The translations under genes were made by a program, and so were the position numbers. Source: Aestuariibacter sp. GS-14 (GTDB taxonomy: Bacteria > Pseudomonadota > Gammaproteobacteria > Enterobacterales > Alteromonadaceae). From it: a stretch of 64,000 bases of DNA. The DNA is taken from the NCBI RefSeq assembly GCF_006494365.1, contig NZ_VHIP01000002.1, forward strand, positions 186,001 to 250,000, in the 5' to 3' direction. Of the stretch, positions 9,739 to 18,949 are shown in pieces. A model generated the notes under the pieces. That model was not told where the DNA came from and ran no database searches. It was given only the letters and a program-made list of their open reading frames with translations. Every line of letters starts with the position of its first letter. Within the stretch, counting starts at the first letter, position 1.

Positions 9739-10755
9739 ATGATTCATTCTCAGCAAGGTTTCAGTGTCATTGGCAGTTGGCCGCTTGTGATAAGCCGGGC
9801 AATTAATGCCTACGGTATAGACGGTATGGCATTGTTAACTCAGGTAGGTATTGAACCTTCACAGGCTTCGTTACCGGAAGCCCGTTGTGATCTGTTGCGC
9901 TTAAACAGGCTGTGGCGTTTGGCTACCAATGTAACCGGCGATCCCGCGCTGGGATTGGCGGTTGCCCGTTTTGTGCGGCCCACCTCGTGGCATGCACTGG
10001 GCTTTGCTATTTGGGCAAGTGATACTATGCGTGATGGATTTGCCAGGCTATCGGATAACTTCCGAATGTTTGCTGATTATGGTGAACTCCATATTCAACA
10101 TATTGGGGATAATGTTGAGATTGCTTTGCATCGCGATCACCATATTGCCGATTGGAGCCCGATGGAAACCGACGCATTTATTGGTACCTGTGTGCTTACT
10201 GCCAGGCACATTTACCGGCCGGATTTTCGGCCGCAGCAGGTGTGGTTGAGCCGCCCTATGCCCGACGACACCATGCCATGGCAGCGCTTGTTTAAGTGCC
10301 CGGTGTACTTTAATGCCGCCTATGATCGCATTATTTTTCCCACTGAAGCCATGCACCAGCCATTACTAACCGCCAGCCACGAGCTAGCGCTCCAAAATGA
10401 TGTGCTGGTGGCTGAGTATATTGCCAGGCTGGATCGCGCGAATTTACGAGCGCGTCTGGAATCACTGTTGCTGAGTCGTCTGCCGCTGGGCAGTATTACT
10501 GTTCAGAAGGCATCTGACGAACTCGGGATAAGTTTGCGCACGCTTCAACGACGCTTAACTGAAAAGCACACTTCCTTTGGACAAATTCTGGATGAATTGC
10601 GCAAAAAGCAAGCGCATCAGTGGATGAAAGCAGGCAACTTGCCATTAAGTGAAATCAGTTATCGGCTGGGATTTCAGCACGCGGGTAATTTTACCCGCGC
10701 CTTTAAACGCTGGTTTCAACAAACGCCCCAGCAGTGGCGAAACGCAGCAGGTTAA
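9739..10755 (+). CDS. AraC-family transcriptional regulator
   Basis: The 338-residue protein has an N-terminal ligand-binding region of the 'arabinose-binding-like' type found in OruR/ArgR-like regulators (LPEARCDLLRLNRLWRLATN, DPALGLAVARFVRPTSWHALGFA), and a C-terminal pair of helix-turn-helix motifs from about residue 240 (VQKASDELGISLRTLQRRL, then ISYRLGFQHAGNFTRAFKRW). The start was taken at the first ATG; no strong Shine-Dalgarno is visible. Its divergent placement next to the acyl-CoA ligase, 187 bases apart, suggests it controls that gene and perhaps the downstream permease. The ligand is unknown. Confidence 0.88.
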   Translation: MIHSQQGFSVIGSWPLVISRAINAYGIDGMALLTQVGIEPSQASLPEARCDLLRLNRLWRLATNVTGDPALGLAVARFVRPTSWHALGFAIWASDTMRDGFARLSDNFRMFADYGELHIQHIGDNVEIALHRDHHIADWSPMETDAFIGTCVLTARHIYRPDFRPQQVWLSRPMPDDTMPWQRLFKCPVYFNAAYDRIIFPTEAMHQPLLTASHELALQNDVLVAEYIARLDRANLRARLESLLLSRLPLGSITVQKASDELGISLRTLQRRLTEKHTSFGQILDELRKKQAHQWMKAGNLPLSEISYRLGFQHAGNFTRAFKRWFQQTPQQWRNAAG

Positions 10756-10852
10756 GTGCTTATGTTGTGCTGAATCAAAGGGTAGTGCGTTCAATTTCAT
10801 CGTAGTTTGCTTTACAGTATTCGTATTCATTTTGCATGGAACGCACCGGTTA

Positions 10853-12481
10853 ATGCTTTCGCTTGTTGCAGCTTACGCGCCGCTATTGTTACTGATTTAC
10901 TTAATGGTTAAACCCAATGCTATGGCTTCTGGCAAAGCCTTGCCTTTGTGTGCTGTGGTGGCTTATGTGCTGGTAATGTTTACCGGACAGTCGTCGTTAT
11001 CGTTGGTAAACGCCAATGTGATCAGTGGTTTATTGCTGGCGTTAACGCCCCTGGCCATCATTGGCGGTGCAGTATTTTTATTTAAAAGTATGGAAGTTAC
11101 TGGTGCATTGGATACCTTAAAAGAGGCGTTAAACGGGGTTAGTACCAACCCGGTGGCACAGTTGATGATGGTTGGCTGGTCTTTCGCCTTTTTAATAGAA
11201 GGCGCCAGTGGCTTTGGTACGCCTGCTGCTATCGCGGCTCCCATTCTCTGTGGCCTGGGTTTTTCGCCACTGCGTGTTGCGCTGTTTTGTCTGGTGCTCA
11301 ATACCATCCCCGTCACCTTTGGCGCCATGGGAACGCCAGTTTGGTTTGGGTTATCGCTGTTGTCATTGCCGCAGGATGTGTTGATGTCTTCGGCCAGGTA
11401 TGCCGCCATCATTAACACCCTTATTGCGCCGGTCATTGTGTTTGTTGCGCTCAGACTGGTGGTGCCAGACTGGCGGCATATTCTGCAAAACAGTGTGTTT
11501 GTTTTGCTATCTACCTGTGCCTGTACCATACCTTATGTAGCACTGAGCTTTTACGGTGTGGAATTTCCATCGTTGCTGGGCGGCTTTATTGGGTTGCTAA
11601 TAACCCTGGTATTGGCGAAATTCGGAGTGGGCCTGAGCCGTCAGTTTACCAACGAAAGTCTCCCTGCAACACAACAGCAGGGCGATGCGCCATCTTTAGG
11701 TACATTGGTAAAAGCGGCGTTCCCTCTGTGGGGCACGGTAGTGCTGTTGGTACTTACGCGATTGCCGGAACTCGGGCTTAAAGCGTTATTACAGGCCACT
11801 GAACCCAGTGTATCAATATCGTTGGGCTTTTTGGGCCAGCTTACGATGAGTGCCAGTTTGGTTGTCACGCTGAGCGGTATTTTAGATACCGCCACCCAAT
11901 GGCGTTTCAGCACACTGTATGTACCGTCTATTTTGCCATTTGTGTTAGTTGCCATGGCGAGTGTTTACAGTTTTGGAGCGGGCCAGTTTGCGGAGCGTTG
12001 CGCCAGTATTACTACGCAAACAGCGTCGCGCATGAAAAACCCGTTGTTTGCGTTATTGGGTGCACTGATTTTTGTGAATATGATGATGCTGGGAGGAGAG
12101 CAATCTGCGGTGGCCAGAATTGGCCAGCACCTGGCAGGGATCGCGGGTAACCAATGGGCGTTTTTTGCGCCGGTGCTTGGTGCGCTGGGGTCCTTTTTCT
12201 CCGGCTCTGCCACTATTTCCAATCTTACCTTTGGCGGTATTCAGTATGCCATTGCTGAGCAGCTTTCTTTGCCGCTGGCAGTAACGTTGGCACTTCAGAG
12301 TGTGGGTGCCGCAATGGGGAATATGGTGTGTATTAATAATATAGTGGCGGTGACGGCCATTCTGGGATTGCATAACCAGGACGGGGTTATTCTCAAACGC
12401 ACCGCCCTGGTGTTGTTGGTGTATGCAATACTAGCGGGGATGTTAGGTAAGATACTCATTACCGTACCCGCTATTTGGTAA
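10853..12481 (+). CDS. lldP: L-lactate permease (LctP/LldP) family transporter
   Basis: The 542-residue polytopic membrane protein aligns by eye with LldP-type lactate/glycolate permeases: the EGASGFGTPAAIAAPILCGLGF segment, NTIPVTFGAMGTPVW and the late GSFFSGSATISNLTFGG block are hallmark regions. About 12-14 hydrophobic helices fill the length. It would import lactate or a related short hydroxy-acid with protons. The start is the ATG at 10853, giving MLSLVAAYAPLLLL; an upstream in-frame extension reaching back into the AraC gene reads as non-homologous. A five-codon ORF (ATGGAACGCACCGGTTAA, 10836-10853) ends on the first base of this start, so translation could be coupled. Confidence 0.88.
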   Translation: MLSLVAAYAPLLLLIYLMVKPNAMASGKALPLCAVVAYVLVMFTGQSSLSLVNANVISGLLLALTPLAIIGGAVFLFKSMEVTGALDTLKEALNGVSTNPVAQLMMVGWSFAFLIEGASGFGTPAAIAAPILCGLGFSPLRVALFCLVLNTIPVTFGAMGTPVWFGLSLLSLPQDVLMSSARYAAIINTLIAPVIVFVALRLVVPDWRHILQNSVFVLLSTCACTIPYVALSFYGVEFPSLLGGFIGLLITLVLAKFGVGLSRQFTNESLPATQQQGDAPSLGTLVKAAFPLWGTVVLLVLTRLPELGLKALLQATEPSVSISLGFLGQLTMSASLVVTLSGILDTATQWRFSTLYVPSILPFVLVAMASVYSFGAGQFAERCASITTQTASRMKNPLFALLGALIFVNMMMLGGEQSAVARIGQHLAGIAGNQWAFFAPVLGALGSFFSGSATISNLTFGGIQYAIAEQLSLPLAVTLALQSVGAAMGNMVCINNIVAVTAILGLHNQDGVILKRTALVLLVYAILAGMLGKILITVPAIW

Positions 12482-12500
12482 ACTTCTATGCGAATTGGTA

Positions 12501-13436
12501 TTACAGTTTGTGAGTAGCAAGCCAGGCAATAAACTGGTCCATCATGCCTGCACTGGTGGTACCGGGGCGGCCAACGCCAAACCCGTGCTCTCCTTTTTCG
12601 TAAGCATGTAGTTCCACGGGGATCCCTTTTGCTTGCCACGCGCCCACAATACCAAAGCCCATTTTTCCGAACAGGCCATCGTCCAGGGCCAGTGCCGCAA
12701 ACATGGGTGGTGCATTGGCCGGAACGTCAATTGCGTTCATCGGGCCGTAAATATAGCCCAGAAAGGCCGGCCGCTCGCTGGCCTCAGCTACTGAAGCACT
12801 TAGAGTTGTCATCGCGCCAGCTGAAAAGCCGATAAAGCCTACTTTTTGCGGATCAACGCCGTACGCATTGGCATGCTGCTTTACGTAGCGAAGGGCTGCC
12901 AGCGCATCATTTGGTGCCTGCGGAACAAAAATATCGGGTTCTTCACCGCGTGCTTTAGCACCGAATACGTCACCAACTACTTTCTGGTAGCCGGGAATAT
13001 CGGTAGGGGTGGCATTAAGCGTATAAGTAAGCACAAAAGCGGCAATACCTTTTTCATTCAGTACTTTGGCCACGTCCATGCCTTCAGTTTGAACGGCAAG
13101 TGATAAAAATGCGCCACCCGGTGCAACGATCACTGCTGTGCCTGTTGCTTTATCTGGCTCAGGCAGAAACGCATAGAGCGATGGGTTGGTAACATTGCGA
13201 ATAAAGTATTGCTCACTGGTGAAGCCGCCGGGTAGGGTTAATTTCAGGTGCCCCCATTGTTCCTTGTCATTAGCTTGCATGGCCGAATTGTCAGGATACA
13301 GGCGAACGGGGGTGCCTAAAAATGCCTCGGGCTCAATGTTTTTCATGGTAATGCCAGCAGGTTGCTGGGCTTGTGTGTGTGTTGAAGCCAGGACACTGAG
13401 TCCGGCCAGCAGGGCATAGCGAAGCCACGTTTTCAT
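12501..13436 (-). CDS. Exported alpha/beta hydrolase (esterase-like)
   Basis: The 311-residue product has a Sec signal peptide (MKTWLRYALLAGLSVLAS, cleavage near TQA-QQ). The mature part is an alpha/beta-hydrolase: an oxyanion-region APGGAF near residue 115, the nucleophile elbow GFSAG near residue 204, an acid in LALDDGLFG and a histidine in GEHGFG near the end. Enzymes of this layout are often annotated as acetylxylan esterases or dienelactone-hydrolase-like, and act in the periplasm. There is no nearby carbohydrate gene, so the substrate is open. It converges on the lactate permease with a 19-base gap and no clear terminator. Confidence 0.85.
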   Translation of the reverse strand: MKTWLRYALLAGLSVLASTHTQAQQPAGITMKNIEPEAFLGTPVRLYPDNSAMQANDKEQWGHLKLTLPGGFTSEQYFIRNVTNPSLYAFLPEPDKATGTAVIVAPGGAFLSLAVQTEGMDVAKVLNEKGIAAFVLTYTLNATPTDIPGYQKVVGDVFGAKARGEEPDIFVPQAPNDALAALRYVKQHANAYGVDPQKVGFIGFSAGAMTTLSASVAEASERPAFLGYIYGPMNAIDVPANAPPMFAALALDDGLFGKMGFGIVGAWQAKGIPVELHAYEKGEHGFGVGRPGTTSAGMMDQFIAWLATHKL

Positions 13437-13564
13437 CTGGTTAACCTAGTCATTGTTATTGTGTTAGGAAAACCAGATGGTGGCGCAGCCAATCAGGTGA
13501 ATCAAATAGTTATTTTTTTGTTAACTATTGGATATTTCTATACATGCTGACGTGCGCCAGCACA

Positions 13565-14209
13565 TTAACCAAATTTGCTATCAGCTACAAACGGATTGGT
13601 TTTACGCTCTTTACCTATGGTGGTTGTAGGACCATGGCCCGGATACACTTTCATGTCGTCGGGCAGAGTAAAAAGCTTAGTGCGAATAGCGTTTAGCAAT
13701 TGCTCGTGATTGCCCTGTGGGAAATCAGTGCGGCCAATTGAGCCAGCGAACAGAATGTCGCCCACAATAACCTGACTGCTGGCGCGTTCAACCAGTGCTA
13801 CGTGACCTGGCGTGTGGCCGGGGCAGTGCAATACATCAATCGTTAAATTGCCCACAGCAATGGTATCGCCGTCGTTTAACCATTGATCGGGGTTAAAGGG
13901 GGTGGCAGGCGGAAATCCAAACATCTGACTTTGCCGCATTAATCCATCTAACCAGAATTTATCGCCGGTATGTGGGCCCACAATAGGGGCCGAATAAGCT
14001 TTGGCCACAGCCAGCGTGCCGCCCACATGGTCTAAATGCCCATGCGTAAGGATGATCTTGGTGATCGTTACCCCATGGCTGGACACTGCCCGTTGAATTT
14101 TCTCCACGTCGCCGCCCGGATCTACCAGCGCGCCTTCCATGGTGGCAGGGTCCCAGATGAGTGAACAATTTTGCGCAAAAGGAGTAACAGGGATAACTAC
14201 AACATTCAT
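13565..14209 (-). CDS. Metallo-beta-lactamase-fold hydrolase, YcbL/glyoxalase II-like
   Basis: From the ATG at 14209 the protein is 214 residues and begins MNVVVIPVTPFAQNCSLIWD, which is where homology to YcbL-type proteins starts; a 43-residue upstream extension looks spurious. The metal-binding signature THGHLDHVGG is near residue 56, CPGHTPGH near 130 and GDILFAGSIGRTDFPQGN contains the bridging aspartate. YPGHGPTT supplies the last histidine. The family hydrolyses thioesters such as S-lactoylglutathione in type II glyoxalases. It is divergent from the RidA-like gene with 117 bases between starts. Confidence 0.9.
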   Translation of the reverse strand: MNVVVIPVTPFAQNCSLIWDPATMEGALVDPGGDVEKIQRAVSSHGVTITKIILTHGHLDHVGGTLAVAKAYSAPIVGPHTGDKFWLDGLMRQSQMFGFPPATPFNPDQWLNDGDTIAVGNLTIDVLHCPGHTPGHVALVERASSQVIVGDILFAGSIGRTDFPQGNHEQLLNAIRTKLFTLPDDMKVYPGHGPTTTIGKERKTNPFVADSKFG

Positions 14210-14326
14210 GGTAAATTTATTTTCTGGCCTTAATAAGGTAACTATACCAAGCCATAGCCACTGATGTCGATGCAACCTTGGTTGCTTGACGGTATACTGC
14301 GCGTTCGCAATGAAAAAAGGACAATC

Positions 14327-14692
14327 ATGAAAATTCATCGTATTAATCCCACGCGCCGTTGGTCAGACATTACCGTGTTTAACGGGATTGCCAACTTTGT
14401 TGAAGTGCCCGAATGCGAAGGGGTAACCGATATTGAAGGGCAGGTTGCTCAGGTATTCAAACAAGCAGAATCCATGCTAGCGTTAATTGGTAGCAACAAG
14501 AGCCGTATTCTTACGGTAACCATATACATTACCGACTTCGCTAATGTGGATCGCCTTAACGCAGTATGGGACAGTTGGTTTGACGAAGGCACAGCACCGA
14601 GCCGGGCTTGTGTAAAAGTGGAATTGGCCGATCCGGAGTGGCTGGTAGAAATGGCCTTCACTGCAGCGGCAGGCGAAGACTATCAGCCCTAG
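14327..14692 (+). CDS. RidA/YjgF-family protein
   Basis: The protein is 121 residues from an ATG at 14327 with AAAGGAC upstream. The chorismate-mutase-like fold of the Rid family is recognisable from the FNGIANFVEVPE start, the mid-protein LTVTIYITDF strand and the conserved PSRACVKVELADPEWLVEM block, whose arginine binds the substrate carboxylate in enamine/imine deaminases. Members remove reactive enamines released by PLP enzymes. The variant N-terminus is more like the Rid2-type subgroups than RidA itself, so true deaminase activity is uncertain. Confidence 0.85.
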   Translation: MKIHRINPTRRWSDITVFNGIANFVEVPECEGVTDIEGQVAQVFKQAESMLALIGSNKSRILTVTIYITDFANVDRLNAVWDSWFDEGTAPSRACVKVELADPEWLVEMAFTAAAGEDYQP

Positions 14693-14780
14693 CGCTAAGC
14701 ATTTACGTTAAATCTCCGTATAGCGCGACAATTTGGCTTTCTACTTCGGTTGGATGTCGCGTATAATGTGCCAATATTGC

Positions 14781-14797
14781 TGTAATGCAGCATTACA
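14781..14797. promoter_or_regulatory. Inverted repeat upstream of MFS gene
   Basis: TGTAATGC and GCATTACA surround one A, forming a perfect 17-bp palindrome 186 bases before the MFS transporter start, in a 290-base gap. The size and symmetry fit a repressor operator. The remaining gap shows GC-rich patches but no ORF or terminator that I trust. Confidence 0.35.
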
Positions 14798-14982
14798 TAT
14801 TTACACAACATAACAACACATCGGCGGCGCGAATCTTTCAACCTACAACGCTAAGTGCCTGCCGACTTATCCAGCCGGACTGCTGGTTTCCCTACAAGGT
14901 TTTGTTTCTGCTCTGGTTATGCTAACTGCAACATAACTCGGAGTGATGTTCTATTGATTACTGACCAATATTAAGAGGTTTC

Positions 14983-16191
14983 ATGTCTGTGACTGCACCA
15001 CAACAGTCTGCTAAGTCATCTGTGTTCTGGCCCATTTTTATTATGGCTATGGGCACCTTTATACTCGGGTTAACTGAGTTCGCGTCTATGTCGATGCTGC
15101 CACTCATTGCGGCGTCGTTTAATGTCACACCGTCTGAAGCGGGTTATGTGATCAGTGGTTATGCCATTGGTGTGGTGATTGGTGCACCACTGTTTATGTT
15201 GCTTACTAACAAAATAAACCGTCGTACTGCGCTGATGCTATTTACCGGCATGATGTGCGTGGCAAATGGCTTAAGCGCTATTGCAACATCGCTGCCTGAA
15301 ATGGTGTTTTATCGCGTGTTGTCGGGGTTGCCTCATGGCGCATATTTCGCAACATCGTTGCTGGTTGCGGCCAGTATGGCACCCATGGGTAAACGCGCCA
15401 GCTATATGTCGTTTGTGTTTTCAGGTTTAACCATTGCTACCATTGTGGGTGTACCAATGGCTACGCTGGTGGGGCAATATGTGAGCTGGCGCTTGTGTAT
15501 GGCCATTGTTGCCGTACTGGCGCTTATTGCCACTGTACTGGTTTATAAACTGGTGCCAAGCAGCCCGGTTACGCAGCCTACCAGCCTGAAAGACGAATTT
15601 GGTGTATTGAAAAACAAACTGGTATGGTCAATTTCAGGGATCATTTTTATTGGCTTTGGCGGGGTATTTTGTATTTATACTTATCTGGCCGACACCATTC
15701 TGGTGGTAACTGAAGCGCCGGAATATACCATTTCCATTGCCATGATGATGTTTGGTATTGGTACTACCATTGGAAACTGGGTATGTGGAAAGCTGGCCGA
15801 TAAGTCACCGGTAAGTACCACGGGTATTGCATTGTTGTGCAGTGTTAGTATTGCCATTTTATATGTGCAGGCTTCATACAACATCTGGTTGCTATACGTG
15901 GCAGTGTTTTGTTTGGGGGCCAGCGTGGGTCTTGCCGCGGTGATCCAGTCTATGCTACTGGAAGTGTCGCCAACCGGGCATGCCATGATTGGTGCGTTAG
16001 TTCAGTGTGCATTTAATACTGCCAATGCGATTGGCCCTTGGGTTGGCGGTACGTTGCTGGCAAGTGGTGCTACTTTCAATCAAACCGGTTATGCCTCTGC
16101 AATACTGTTTTTCGGCGGCTTCTTAATGTGGGCCCTTAGCTGCCTGTTCATGCGCCAAAGCAATATTCAATTTGTGAAAGCGCCTGCGTAA
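14983..16191 (+). CDS. MFS transporter, DHA1/AraJ-like
   Basis: The 402-residue membrane protein has about 12 transmembrane helices and the MFS loop 2-3 motif in degenerate form (LLTNKINRRTALML). The opening FILGLTEFASMSMLPLIAASFNVTPSEAGYVISGYAIG resembles AraJ/YdhP-type drug:proton antiporters. Such pumps export small hydrophobic or sugar-like compounds from the cytoplasm. RBS AAGAGG lies upstream of the ATG. The 17-bp inverted repeat upstream suggests local repression, but no TetR or MarR gene is adjacent. It converges on the ars operon through a hairpin. Confidence 0.87.
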   Translation: MSVTAPQQSAKSSVFWPIFIMAMGTFILGLTEFASMSMLPLIAASFNVTPSEAGYVISGYAIGVVIGAPLFMLLTNKINRRTALMLFTGMMCVANGLSAIATSLPEMVFYRVLSGLPHGAYFATSLLVAASMAPMGKRASYMSFVFSGLTIATIVGVPMATLVGQYVSWRLCMAIVAVLALIATVLVYKLVPSSPVTQPTSLKDEFGVLKNKLVWSISGIIFIGFGGVFCIYTYLADTILVVTEAPEYTISIAMMMFGIGTTIGNWVCGKLADKSPVSTTGIALLCSVSIAILYVQASYNIWLLYVAVFCLGASVGLAAVIQSMLLEVSPTGHAMIGALVQCAFNTANAIGPWVGGTLLASGATFNQTGYASAILFFGGFLMWALSCLFMRQSNIQFVKAPA

Positions 16192-16219
16192 GTCGGCCAT
16201 CCGCTAGTGATGCTGCATT

Positions 16220-16241
16220 GCCTGGCGCAATAACGCCAGGC
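16220..16241. terminator. Hairpin terminator between MFS gene and acr3
   Basis: GCCTGGCG and CGCCAGGC form an 8-bp stem with a CAATAA loop. GCCTGCTTTTAATC follows on the plus strand. It sits between convergent stop codons and could serve both directions. Confidence 0.65.
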
Positions 16242-16249
16242 GCCTGCTT

Positions 16250-17266
16250 TTAATCAAACCAACTGCGTGTGCGGTTGGCAAACCACACTAGCGAAAGCAT
16301 AACGGGCACTTCTACCAGCACGCCAACTACAGTGGCCAGCGCTGCACCTGAATGCAATCCGAACAATGAAATCGCTACCGCGACAGCCAGCTCAAAGAAA
16401 TTTGAGGTACCAATCATACAAGCCGGTGCGGCAATGTTGTGAGGCAGTTTCATTTGTTTGGCAATAAAATAGGCCAGTGCAAAGATGCCATAGGTTTGAA
16501 TCAGTAATGGAATGGCAATCAGTATAATGGCCTGTGGTTTAGCCAGGATCGTATCAGACTGAAAACCAAACAGCAGCACCACAGTAGCCAGCAATCCAAC
16601 GATAGACCAGGGTTTCATGGTGGCGAGAAAACGATTCAATCCTGTGTGGTCGTTGGCTCTGTCCAGTTTACTGCGAACCAGTGCCCCCGCGACTAATGGA
16701 ATCAGTACGTACAACACTACCGACAGCAGCAGCGTGTCCCACGGCACGGTAATGTCGGTAACGCCCAGCAATAATCCGGCGATAGGGGCGAAGGCGAATA
16801 TCATAATGATATCGTTAATGGAAACCTGAACCAGTGTGTAATTTGCGTCGCCTTTGGTTAGCTGACTCCATACAAACACCATGGCGGTGCAGGGGGCCAC
16901 ACCCAATAAAATCATCCCGGCGATGTATTCAGTGGCAGTGGTTGGGTCCACCCAGTCGGCGAAGATGCCTTTGAAAAACAGCCAGCCTAGCAACGCCATG
17001 GTAAAAGGTTTAATCAGCCAGTTGATGACCAGCGTTAATATAAGGCCTTTGGGTTTCTTGCCCACGTCTTTCAGAGAGGTAAAGTCGATTTGTACCATCA
17101 TAGGAAAGATCATGATCCAAATCAGTACGGCAATAACCAGGTTAACCTGAGCATATTCCCACGCAGCAACCATCGAAAATAATCCGGGCGCTACAGCACC
17201 CGCTGCGATACCGGCCAGAATGGCCAATCCTACCCATACGGTGAGATAACGTTCAAATAATCCCAT
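16250..17266 (-). CDS. acr3: Arsenite efflux permease Acr3
   Basis: The 338-residue protein has about ten transmembrane helices and fits Acr3 arsenite carriers, not ArsB. The conserved cysteine lies in [20 protein letters not shown] near residue 125, and [20 protein letters not shown] is the characteristic late helix region. It extrudes As(III), probably in exchange for protons. It is the last gene of arsR-arsC-arsH-acr3, 27 bases after arsH. The product of ArsC upstream is its substrate. Regulation is presumably through the ArsR palindrome ahead of the operon. Confidence 0.93.
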   Translation of the reverse strand: MGLFERYLTVWVGLAILAGIAAGAVAPGLFSMVAAWEYAQVNLVIAVLIWIMIFPMMVQIDFTSLKDVGKKPKGLILTLVINWLIKPFTMALLGWLFFKGIFADWVDPTTATEYIAGMILLGVAPCTAMVFVWSQLTKGDANYTLVQVSINDIIMIFAFAPIAGLLLGVTDITVPWDTLLLSVVLYVLIPLVAGALVRSKLDRANDHTGLNRFLATMKPWSIVGLLATVVLLFGFQSDTILAKPQAIILIAIPLLIQTYGIFALAYFIAKQMKLPHNIAAPACMIGTSNFFELAVAVAISLFGLHSGAALATVVGVLVEVPVMLSLVWFANRTRSWFD

Positions 17267-17293
17267 TGTGTTTTTCCTGTTGATTGGTGCGGG

Positions 17294-18013
17294 TTAAATA
17301 CTTCGTTGATTTACGCGCTGACTGACTTGTTCGGCGGTCTCAACGCGTTCAGAGTAGCGGTCTACGAAGTAATCTTTATTGTTGCGCAGTAGCAGCGTGA
17401 ATTTCATCAGCTCTTCCATTACATCTACGATGCGGTTGTAGTAGGGCGAGGGCTGCATGCGGTCGTTGTCGTCAAATTCCATGAAGGCTTTGGCTACCGA
17501 CGACTGATTTGGGATGGTAACCATGCGCATCCATCGGCCTAACACACGAAGTTGATTAACAACATTAAACGATTGTGAACCGCCACAAACCTGCATTACC
17601 GCCAACGTTTTACCCTGCGTAGGACGCACACCGCCAAGGCTTAATGGCACCCAGTCTATTTGACTTTTGAATATGCTGGTCATCGCACCGTGGCGCTCTG
17701 GCGAGCACCACACCTGGCCTTCCGACCACACCATCAGCTCCCGTAACTCGGTAACTTTGGGGTGATTGTCTTCGCCTGAATCAGGTTGTGGAAGGCCCGT
17801 GGGATTAAAGATTTTTACTTCAGCTCCCATTGCCGCGAGTAGCCGTGCCGATTCTTCCACTACCAGTCGACTGAATGAGCGTGCGCGCAACGAGCCATAC
17901 AACAACAGTATTCGCGGCGGATGAGAAAGTGCTGTGCCAGCCAGCTTGGTGGGGTCTGGTACCTGAAACTGAGATACATCCAGGTTGGGCAAATCGTGCG
18001 TGTTGCTGCTCAT
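17294..18013 (-). CDS. arsH: ArsH, NADPH-dependent FMN reductase
   Basis: The 239-residue flavodoxin-like protein carries the ArsH flavin-binding segment [14 protein letters not shown] near residue 35, the [18 protein letters not shown] block and the family-specific C-terminal region ending in [16 protein letters not shown]. ArsH proteins reduce flavin or quinones with NADPH, and some oxidise trivalent organoarsenicals to the less toxic pentavalent form. The start overlaps the arsC stop by one base (TAATG), so the two are translationally coupled. Confidence 0.93.
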   Translation of the reverse strand: MSSNTHDLPNLDVSQFQVPDPTKLAGTALSHPPRILLLYGSLRARSFSRLVVEESARLLAAMGAEVKIFNPTGLPQPDSGEDNHPKVTELRELMVWSEGQVWCSPERHGAMTSIFKSQIDWVPLSLGGVRPTQGKTLAVMQVCGGSQSFNVVNQLRVLGRWMRMVTIPNQSSVAKAFMEFDDNDRMQPSPYYNRIVDVMEELMKFTLLLRNNKDYFVDRYSERVETAEQVSQRVNQRSI

Positions 18014-18483
18014 TAGTGTGCCCCTAATTTTGCTAATGATGCACGCAAACTCTCTGGTGTGAACGGCTTCTCTGCAATGGATGCCAGGTCTTTTACCCGC
18101 GCGGCAATTTGCGCAATAGTTGCCCTGAACGCATCGGCAATTACGTCTTCACTGCCGGTAAGTTTGGAGGGATCACTCAAACCCCAATGTACTTTTACTG
18201 ATTTGCCAAACCATACCGGGCAGGTTTCTCCTGCGGCCGAGTCACATACCGTTACCACAAGGTCAGGTTCGAATGCCTCAAATTCGTCCCACGACTGACT
18301 TTGCAAGCCTTGTGTTGAAATACATGCTTCAGTCAGGTACTTGAGCGACAACGGATGCACTTCTCCAACAGGCTGACTTCCAGCACTTTTGGCCGTGATC
18401 ACGCTGTTGGCAAAGTGATTGGTTATGGCTTCAGACAAAATACTTCTGCAACGATTGTGAGTGCAAATATACAAAACTTTCAT
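18013..18483 (-). CDS. arsC: Arsenate reductase ArsC, low-molecular-weight phosphatase type
   Basis: From the ATG at 18483 the protein is 156 residues, beginning [19 protein letters not shown]. The CX5R(S) phosphate-binding loop (C7 to R13) binds arsenate and the second pair of cysteines lies in [16 protein letters not shown], as in thioredoxin-coupled ArsC enzymes. It reduces As(V) to As(III) for export by Acr3. The longer frame (18528) overlaps arsR and lacks homology; the chosen start has GAGG nearby. The C-terminal extension after about residue 130 is short and without recognisable motif. Confidence 0.93.
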   Translation of the reverse strand: MKVLYICTHNRCRSILSEAITNHFANSVITAKSAGSQPVGEVHPLSLKYLTEACISTQGLQSQSWDEFEAFEPDLVVTVCDSAAGETCPVWFGKSVKVHWGLSDPSKLTGSEDVIADAFRATIAQIAARVKDLASIAEKPFTPESLRASLAKLGAH

Positions 18484-18514
18484 GGGGGCCTCTGATAGTG
18501 AGATGCGATAAGGT

Positions 18515-18847
18515 TTAGCAACATCCATTTTGTTGCTGGCAACACCGAATGCGATTCAGTGCAGTATGAATATAAGCTTGATTGTGGGTGAGGGTTTCCT
18601 GCAGTACCGCCTTTGACCATTGGGGTAACGCGGGGTGCAAACGGTAGTACACCCATTTGCCCCGACGCTCATCCTGCAACAATCCGCATTTTCGCAATTC
18701 GGCAAGGTGGCGTGAAATTTTCGGCTGGTCTAATGCCAACGCTTCTATTAGATCGCATACGCAGGCTTCATTAACACAAGTGAGCAATAGCAGTGTCTTC
18801 AGACGGGTGTCTTCAGCCATGCACTTATAAAAAGAGAGAGGATCCAT
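18515..18847 (-). CDS. arsR: ArsR-family repressor of the arsenic operon
   Basis: I choose the ATG at 18847 (MDPLSFYKCMAEDTRLK, 110 residues) because earlier in-frame ATGs at 18856 and 18868 fall inside the operator palindrome. The winged helix has the As(III)-sensing motif in altered form (NEACVCDLIEAL, where ELCVCDL is usual), followed by the recognition helix DQPKISRHLAELRKCGLL. The C-terminus ends in several cysteines (RCCQQQNGCC), which may add metal ligands. No Shine-Dalgarno precedes any candidate start, so the transcript may be leaderless. It is the first gene of the ars operon. Confidence 0.92.
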   Translation of the reverse strand: MDPLSFYKCMAEDTRLKTLLLLTCVNEACVCDLIEALALDQPKISRHLAELRKCGLLQDERRGKWVYYRLHPALPQWSKAVLQETLTHNQAYIHTALNRIRCCQQQNGCC

Positions 18848-18854
18848 AAAACAC

Positions 18855-18886
18855 ATACGATATTTCACATATGTGAAATATCGTAT
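18855..18886. promoter_or_regulatory. ArsR operator: perfect 32-bp palindrome
   Basis: The half site ATACGATATTTCACAT is followed directly by its exact reverse complement, with no spacer. It lies just upstream of the chosen arsR start, where autoregulation is expected. ArsR dimers bind AT-rich dyads of this kind. Confidence 0.8.
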
Positions 18887-18949
18887 ATGTTGAATAATAA
18901 GTCAACCTGAGAATAGAGCAGGTTGAATGAATAAAATGGCAATCTAACG

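Noticed and set aside
10963-11529. 188-residue minus-strand ORF inside the lactate permease gene
   Set aside because: The plus-strand frame is a clear permease; the opposite frame is its antisense and lacks a motif.
13565-14338. Longer start for the metallo-hydrolase (257 residues)
   Set aside because: The extra 43 residues overlap the divergent RidA-like gene's start region and show no homology.
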